Shown piece after piece: positions 5,739 to 9,773 of a stretch of 9,773 bases of DNA (positions are counted from its first letter, which is position 1; the number at the start of each line of letters is the position of its first letter). The stretch is taken from NCBI GenBank assembly GCA_025963615.1, contig JAOQAL010000285.1, forward strand, positions 1-9,773, given 5' to 3'. The notes under the pieces are model-generated. The model was not told the DNA's origin. It worked only from the letters and a program-made list of their open reading frames with translations, and did no database searches. A program made the translations under genes and the position numbers. The DNA comes from Chitinophagaceae bacterium (GTDB lineage Bacteria; Bacteroidota; Bacteroidia; Chitinophagales; Chitinophagaceae).

Positions 5739-7073
5739 TTACTTTTCACCGGCAGGTTTTAGTTTATCAATCAACCAGGCGATCATCTTTGCATCTTGTT
5801 CCGGGTAGGTCCAGTGTCCTGTTTCCAAAGCCAGCCATAATGTTTTTGGGGCGGTAATTACATTGTATGCGGCAAACATGGAGGTTGGGGGGCAGGTTTC
5901 ATCATTGTATCCCCAACTATACATACCCGGCACTTTCAATTGCCTGGCAAAATTTACCACGTCATAATATCCACAGGTTTCTATTTTTTCTTTCGAATTA
6001 TTGAAAGCAATATTGTCCTTATTAAACAGGTGAGGCCAGCCTCCGGCTCGCCCGTGCAAATAACCGGTTACATCGCATAAAGCGGGATAGAATGCTCCGA
6101 GGCATTTAACTCTTGTATCCAAGGCGGCTGTAACGATAGATAAAGCGCCACCCTGGCTACCTCCTGTTACGGCAAGGTTTACACCATCAAATTGCGGCAG
6201 GCTAAAAAGAAAATCATTGGCTCTTATACATCCTAAATAAACTCTTTTATAGTAATAACGATCCTTATTGTCCAGGTTGAAGGCGGGATAGTTATTCAAT
6301 GCTCCGGCACCCAGATTAGCATAAACTGATTCATCCAGGTTTACCGGAATGCCGTGAATGCCGATTTCCAGGGTAATAATTCCTTTTTCGGCCGTGGCAA
6401 TATCGCCTTTGTAGGAACGGATACCGGCGCCGGGTACACGCAATAGAGCGGGATACTTTCCTTCTTTTTTAGGAATGCAGAGAATGCCATATAAACGGGC
6501 ACCGGATTTATAGTTCTGGATATTTACCTGATATACATTTACATTCTCTGTACAACGATCTGGCAAAATGGTCATTCGCGCGTCCAATGGAATTTTAGCT
6601 AACTCGGCCTTTGCATTATCCCAAAATTGCAGAAAATCAGTTGGGTTGGCTACCGTAGGTTGAATAGATGAAGGTTCGAAGCCTGCTGCACCAATGCCCC
6701 GATATTCTTTTCCGTCCAGGTTTGCAATCACGATGCACTGCAGGAAGCCTGCATTTTTTAATGTGACGGCAGGTATAGAAAATACTCCGGTGGGCTGCAG
6801 CAGGGAATCCTTTTTTACCGGTTCCATTTTTTCAGGACCTACTTCATATTTGATACGAATATTTTTTAGCGGGTTGCCATCCTTTAAAACGGTGACTTTA
6901 AAATTTACAGGTTCTCCTGTTTTATAGGTCCAATCCGTGTGATCGGCAGCCACAATTACTTTTACAAATTGTGCCGGAGGTTGGGCCTGTACCACGGCGT
7001 GCAATAAAAAAGAGAGCAACGCGAGCGGAAAAATTGACCATTTCAGTTGTACAAAAATTGATTTTTTCTGCAT
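5739..7073 (-). CDS. Secreted acetyl xylan esterase / cephalosporin-C deacetylase-type esterase (CE7, AXE1)
   Basis: This 444-residue protein has a Sec signal peptide (hydrophobic 13-28, likely cut after VQA at 28-30). Residues about 37-130 look like an Ig-like beta domain (TGEPVNFKVTV, VFSIPAVTL), and about 140-440 form the alpha/beta-hydrolase domain of carbohydrate esterase family 7. The catalytic triad is visible: S306 in TGGSQGG, D391 in YNDETCPP and H420 in ETGHWTY. LRVPGAG (211-217) fits the oxyanion region, and RVYLGCIRANDFLFSLPQFD (277-296) is typical of the family. CE7 enzymes remove acetyl groups from short xylo-oligosaccharides and other small acetyl esters. Here the enzyme is exported, probably to the periplasm. 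The N-terminal domain makes it longer than the usual roughly 320-residue enzymes. A TATCTTTG box lies 51 bases before the ATG. No other polysaccharide-degradation genes are in the window. Confidence 0.9.
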   Translation of the reverse strand: MQKKSIFVQLKWSIFPLALLSFLLHAVVQAQPPAQFVKVIVAADHTDWTYKTGEPVNFKVTVLKDGNPLKNIRIKYEVGPEKMEPVKKDSLLQPTGVFSIPAVTLKNAGFLQCIVIANLDGKEYRGIGAAGFEPSSIQPTVANPTDFLQFWDNAKAELAKIPLDARMTILPDRCTENVNVYQVNIQNYKSGARLYGILCIPKKEGKYPALLRVPGAGIRSYKGDIATAEKGIITLEIGIHGIPVNLDESVYANLGAGALNNYPAFNLDNKDRYYYKRVYLGCIRANDFLFSLPQFDGVNLAVTGGSQGGALSIVTAALDTRVKCLGAFYPALCDVTGYLHGRAGGWPHLFNKDNIAFNNSKEKIETCGYYDVVNFARQLKVPGMYSWGYNDETCPPTSMFAAYNVITAPKTLWLALETGHWTYPEQDAKMIAWLIDKLKPAGEK

Positions 7074-7123
7074 AGGTAATAAATTATAGTGTGTTCTAAT
7101 TAATTCATGAGGCCGAAGGAAAA

Positions 7124-7131
7124 CAAAGATA
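7124..7131 (-). promoter_or_regulatory. -7 promoter box (TATCTTTG) for the esterase gene
   Basis: Read on the minus strand, TATCTTTG matches the Bacteroidota primary-sigma -7 consensus TAnnTTTG at every fixed position, 51 bases before the esterase ATG. This would give a leader of roughly 45 bases. The expected TTTG at -33 is not clear (ATT-rich instead). Confidence 0.45.
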
Positions 7132-7155
7132 TAGTGAAGTTATTTATATAAATAA

Positions 7156-7281
7156 TCATATTCCCTTTGAGACAGTCTCTTTTATTTTTTTAAAAGTATA
7201 CGGTAAGATTTTCTTATGGGGTGTATCACGTGTTCCAGGTTCGTCAGGATGATTTTTATGAAAGCCAAGAGGCTGTCTCAT
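7156..7281 (-). CDS. 41-codon open frame spanning the MITE-like element (doubtful)
   Basis: An ATG at 7279-7281 overlaps the outer end of the right terminal repeat, and the frame stays open through the whole element, stopping 10 bases beyond the left repeat. The product starts MRQPL, contains NHPDEPGTRDTP and is strongly basic toward the end (KKIKETVSKG). I do not recognise it. It may be the leftover of a transposase or passenger gene, or chance in a short AT-rich element. Confidence 0.2.
   Translation of the reverse strand: MRQPLGFHKNHPDEPGTRDTPHKKILPYTFKKIKETVSKGI
7168..7280. mobile_element. 113-base MITE-like element with 14-base terminal inverted repeats
   Basis: TGAGACAGTCTCTT (7168-7181) and AAGAGGCTGTCTCA (7267-7280) are inverted copies matching at 13 of 14 positions. 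Ends of the GAGACAGCC type are, as I recall, found in insertion sequences related to IS1182, so this may be a non-autonomous or internally deleted derivative mobilised by such a transposase. The interior is AT-rich on the left and carries no transposase domain. No clear target duplication is seen at the borders. It lies between the esterase promoter and the small secreted gene. Confidence 0.5.
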
Positions 7282-7307
7282 TAGTGTAATTTTAAAATAA
7301 TCCCCCG

Positions 7308-7350
7308 GAGATGTTGAGAAAACAGAGATTGATTCTTAACAGCTCATCTC
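7308..7350. repeat. Nested stem next to the CTTTGCG repeat
   Basis: GAGATG (7308-7313) pairs with CATCTC (7345-7350), and inside it TTGAGAA (7314-7320) pairs with TTCTTAA (7333-7339) with one G-T wobble. The outer right arm touches the first CTTTGCG copy, so stem and repeat may be one unit. Confidence 0.35.
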
Positions 7351-7387
7351 TTTGCGTTCTCTGCACCTTTGCGCTCTTTGCGTGAAA
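7350..7387. repeat. CTTTGCG-type dispersed repeat
   Basis: CTTTGCG occurs exactly three times, at 7350-7356, 7367-7373 and 7376-7382, with a degenerate TTCTCTGCAC between the first two, and ends in TGAAAA. Read on the other strand it is the ACGCAAAG / GCGCAAAG string. From memory this string appears as a noncoding repeat in many unrelated bacterial genomes. Its origin and role are unknown to me. Confidence 0.55.
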
Positions 7388-7423
7388 AGGGCGGTGCCGA
7401 ACTTGATTCGTGTGGCCCATCTA

Positions 7424-7455
7424 AGTCCCAATGGCCTGCCAGGACAGGTAGGACT
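7424..7455. repeat. Compact imperfect palindrome
   Basis: AGTCC (7424-7428) faces GGACT (7451-7455), and inside it CCTGCC (7435-7440) faces GGTAGG (7447-7452) with one G-T wobble around a six-base loop. The two stems share two bases. No T-run follows. Could be the edge of a larger repeat or an operator. Confidence 0.3.
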
Positions 7456-7575
7456 ATTGATAACACTGATACAGCCCGGGAATTAGTGGCGCAAAATCAT
7501 TTAATGGAGTTATCAATATAACTTTCGTATATTACTAGAGTTAGACTTCCTTACATCCTTTTAAACTTTCCTATA

Positions 7576-7947
7576 ATGAAAAAGTTATTTTCACTTTGCA
7601 TACTTGCAATAGTTATTACCCCAATTTTCAGTTTCAAAGATTCTGCTACACTGATTAAGCATGATTCTAAAGTGGAAGTTATTTTTAACAGACAGCTTGA
7701 TTTTAATGATATCGTTAAAATTAAACTTGATCTATCTCAAAAGGGGATTGTAATCAACTATAATCAGTTGGGCTTTGATAAGGAAGGAAAACTAAACGCT
7801 ATTGATTTTTTTGTAGACTTTAAAGACGGATTTTCTGGCGGGGCCTCCGCCTCCGGCAATAAATTGAATAATCTAAAATCTTTTGGCTTTGTAAGGGATT
7901 ATTCTGAAAATGCTAAATGCCCCTTTGGCACAGGGTATATAAAATAG
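7576..7947 (+). CDS. Small secreted protein of unknown function
   Basis: This 123-residue protein has an N-terminal signal (MKKLFSLCILAIVITPIFSF), probably cut near residue 19-20 and without a lipobox. The mature part alternates short beta strands and polar turns: KVEVIFNRQLDFNDIVKIK, then GIVINYNQLGFDKEGKLNAI followed by DFFVDFKDGFSG, and ends with CPFGTGYIK. The GI-x-INY-x-L-x-FD-x-x-GKL-x-x-I pattern reminds me of short extracytoplasmic domains at the C-terminus of M56/BlaR1-like proteins in Bacteroidota, but this is only resemblance. The gene is noticeably more AT-rich than its neighbours, hinting at transfer or relaxed constraint. It stands alone, with no ribosome site visible before the ATG. 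TAACTTTC at 7519-7526 is a weak -7 candidate. Real gene likely, function unknown. Confidence 0.72.
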   Translation: MKKLFSLCILAIVITPIFSFKDSATLIKHDSKVEVIFNRQLDFNDIVKIKLDLSQKGIVINYNQLGFDKEGKLNAIDFFVDFKDGFSGGASASGNKLNNLKSFGFVRDYSENAKCPFGTGYIK

Positions 7948-8257
7948 CGATTGATCTTCTGGAATCTGAGAAATATTAGCGGGCTAAAAAAAGAAGGTAG
8001 TTCCCAACAGCGGTAAACTCCTCCAAAAGTTGACAGGTTATCGTGATAAAAAATACTTTAACGAAAAAGAATAGGGTTCCGTATATACTTAAAAGCGCCC
8101 TTGGTAGAAGCCTTTTCAACTACGCATATCAATTTCATAGCGATACTTCGTTTTTGCAGGCGTAAAAAATGAAGGACAAAGCGAAGAGGGATAAAATTCT
8201 TTTCATGCGGGCAAGATACTGAATTGAAAAAAAAACCCCGCCGGAGCGGGATTCTGA
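7948..8257. other. 310-base convergent intergenic region
   Basis: It separates the small secreted gene (+) from the S9 peptidase gene (-). A ten-base stem CTTCGTTTTT (8146-8155) / AAAAATGAAG (8165-8174), with one wobble and a nine-base loop, lies in the middle, and a strong minus-strand terminator at the right end. TTGACA at about 8030 has no matching -7 box of the local type and leads to no gene. No coding frame is credible. Confidence 0.55.
8227..8251 (-). terminator. Intrinsic terminator of the S9 peptidase gene
   Basis: On the minus strand a stem CCCGC / GCGGG (8246-8250 with 8237-8241), extended by a U-G pair, closes a four-base TCCG loop and is followed by nine T residues (8235-8227). 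It begins seven bases past the stop codon of the peptidase gene. Textbook geometry. Confidence 0.85.
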
Positions 8258-9773
8258 TTAATCTTTTTTAGTTTTTGATTGCTCAGCTTTCAGGTAATGG
8301 TCAAGAAACTGTAAAATCTGTCCATAACCTTTTATCTCATTTTCTTTTTTCTGAAATCCATGCCCTTCGTCAGGAAAAACAATATACTCCACCGGCACAT
8401 TGCTTTTCTTAACAGCCGCGACTACTTCATCGCTCTCTATCTGTAGTACTCTTGGGTCATTTGCTCCCTGCAAAACCATTAATGGCTTTTTAATATTGGA
8501 TGCATGCAATAAAGGCGAATATTCTTTTAAGCGTACCGTGTCTGCTGTATTCGGATCACCGACCTCTTCATAAATTGCTTTCTTAAATGATTCCCAATAC
8601 GGAGGAACTTCTTTTAATGTCCTTAACCAATTGGCTACTCCAAACAAATCAACACCTGCATTAAATTCATCCGGATGAAAACTTAAGGCAGCCAGCGTCA
8701 TATAACCACCATACGAATCGCCGATGATACCAATCTTACCGGAATCTATATAATCAAGTGACGCTAAATATTTTTTGCCCCAGATGCAATCTTTCAAATC
8801 CTTATCGCCATGACTGCGGTTATCCATTTTATTAAATGTTTTTCCGTAGCCGCTGCTGCCGCGATTGTTTACGGCAAGAACAGCATACCCGTGATTAACG
8901 AGGTATTGTATCAATGAAAAATAACCCATGTCCGATTGACCACCCGGCCCACCATGTACCCAAACCAAGGCAGGTACTTTATTATTTTTGCCCGCCTGCA
9001 ACGGTTTGTAATAAATAGCCGGAATTGACTGGCCGTCGAATGATTTATAACGGACTACCTCAGCCGAAACAAGGTCATCATCTTTTATTTCCGGATTAAG
9101 GGTGTTGGTTAGCTTTTTTAATTCTTTGGTATCAAAATCATACACATAAATATTGCTGGGTGATTTGGAATTGCCGATAGTAAGCCGCATTTTATTTTCG
9201 CTTCTGGAAATATTTACCGCCTGAACTTCACCGCCTTCAATCTTTGGAAAATTTACCGGATCGCCGGTTTTGTGATCAAAAACGTATAGCTTATTGCCCC
9301 CATCTTCATTTACACCAACTACCCTGTATTTTTCATTGAATGATGTATAGAGATACTTAACATCCCAGTTGGCAGAATAGAATTTCTCTTTTTTACCGGA
9401 TTCAATATCCTGTTTAATTACATACTGGTATTCGCTTCCTTCATCGGTAGTGTAATAAAATGTTTTACGGTCTATGGAAAACTGAAGCGGATTATTATTA
9501 CTTTCTGTGCTGTCTGTATTTATCTTTTTCAGTTTCGAATTTTTCTGGTCCAGTATATAAATATTGGTAGATGAGGTAGTAATAGCCTGCACGAGGCCGA
9601 GATAACGTTCGTCATCAGAAATACAGCTGACATTGTAACCGGTTTGATTTTTATAAATCATAACAGGAGCCCAGTTGGTGGTATCCATTTTGTACAGGTC
9701 GAAAAAGCGTGGATCCCTTTTGTTGGATAGATAATACATGTGTTTATTATCCCGGCTCCAGCCAAAGAAAGAA
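8258..9773 (-). CDS. S9 family (prolyl oligopeptidase/DPP-like) serine peptidase, C-terminal part (partial)
   Basis: The frame continues through the right edge. Codons before the ATG at 9739 read FFGWSRDNKH, typical of a propeller blade, so that ATG is internal and the true start and any signal peptide are outside. Residues are counted from it. About 1-215 are beta-propeller blades (repeated Y-x-x-D and SxD-type turns); 225-490 are the alpha/beta-hydrolase domain. Visible features are: VHGGPGG (261-267), the oxyanion region; NNRGSSGYG (291-299); GDSYGGY (340-346) with nucleophile S342; GANDPRV (425-431) with D428; and DEGHGF (457-462) with H460. The triad is complete, so the enzyme should be active. 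Family members cleave short peptides after proline or release acyl/dipeptide ends, often in the periplasm in this group. Exact specificity cannot be read. A strong terminator follows directly. Confidence 0.94.
   Translation of the reverse strand, partial: SFFGWSRDNKHMYYLSNKRDPRFFDLYKMDTTNWAPVMIYKNQTGYNVSCISDDERYLGLVQAITTSSTNIYILDQKNSKLKKINTDSTESNNNPLQFSIDRKTFYYTTDEGSEYQYVIKQDIESGKKEKFYSANWDVKYLYTSFNEKYRVVGVNEDGGNKLYVFDHKTGDPVNFPKIEGGEVQAVNISRSENKMRLTIGNSKSPSNIYVYDFDTKELKKLTNTLNPEIKDDDLVSAEVVRYKSFDGQSIPAIYYKPLQAGKNNKVPALVWVHGGPGGQSDMGYFSLIQYLVNHGYAVLAVNNRGSSGYGKTFNKMDNRSHGDKDLKDCIWGKKYLASLDYIDSGKIGIIGDSYGGYMTLAALSFHPDEFNAGVDLFGVANWLRTLKEVPPYWESFKKAIYEEVGDPNTADTVRLKEYSPLLHASNIKKPLMVLQGANDPRVLQIESDEVVAAVKKSNVPVEYIVFPDEGHGFQKKENEIKGYGQILQFLDHYLKAEQSKTKKD

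Larger units (their letters stand above)
7074..7575. other. 502-base divergent intergenic region with a MITE-like element and repeats
   Basis: It separates the divergent esterase (-) and small secreted protein (+) genes. In order it holds the esterase promoter box (7124-7131), the MITE-like element (7168-7280), a CTTTGCG-rich repeat with an adjoining stem (7308-7382), a compact imperfect palindrome (7424-7455), and an AT-rich leader before the small gene. No gene longer than 41 codons is credible. Confidence 0.6.

Noticed and set aside
8030..8066. Promoter with a TTGACA -35
   Set aside because: No suitable -10 or TAnnTTTG box follows at proper spacing, this group rarely uses that consensus, and no gene lies downstream on that strand.

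Overview
The window looks like an ordinary stretch of a Bacteroidota chromosome. My best guess is a Chitinophagaceae-type soil or plant-associated member. The evidence is: moderate G+C; no Shine-Dalgarno sequence before most starts; one good TAnnTTTG-type -7 promoter box; several exported or lipoprotein hydrolases; and a stand-alone histidine-kinase-like ATPase-fold protein of a kind I associate with this group. The family placement is inference.

Layout, left to right. (1) The 3' part of a CehA/McbA-type PHP metallohydrolase gene (+). (2) A 424-base gap carrying two kinds of short direct repeat, leading into a small degenerate HATPase-like gene (+). (3) A 511-base gap with no convincing gene. 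(4) A Tat-exported class V aminotransferase fold enzyme (+), convergent with (5) an amidohydrolase lipoprotein gene (-). (6) A 475-base intergenic array of 34-base core repeats, lying between that gene's start and (7) the 3' end of an acetyl xylan esterase (CE7) gene (-). (8) A 502-base gap holding a 113-base MITE-like element and a CTTTGCG-rich repeat. (9) A small AT-rich secreted protein (+). (10) A 310-base gap ending in a strong intrinsic terminator for (11) a prolyl-oligopeptidase-family (S9) peptidase gene (-) that runs off the right edge.

Most of the genes encode enzymes predicted to act outside the cytoplasm: two metallohydrolases, an esterase, a serine peptidase and a PLP enzyme. Spacing is wide (165 to 511 bases) and directions are mixed, so I see no multi-gene operon and no evidence that they form one pathway. 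A general scavenging or catabolic role in the periplasm or envelope is the most I would infer.

I did not find a convincing new multi-gene system. The most unusual content is intergenic: the alternating repeat array at 5313-5733, the MITE-like element at 7168-7280 with a 41-codon open frame running from one terminal repeat through the other, the CTTTGCG repeat, and the repeat-rich leader of the HATPase-like gene.
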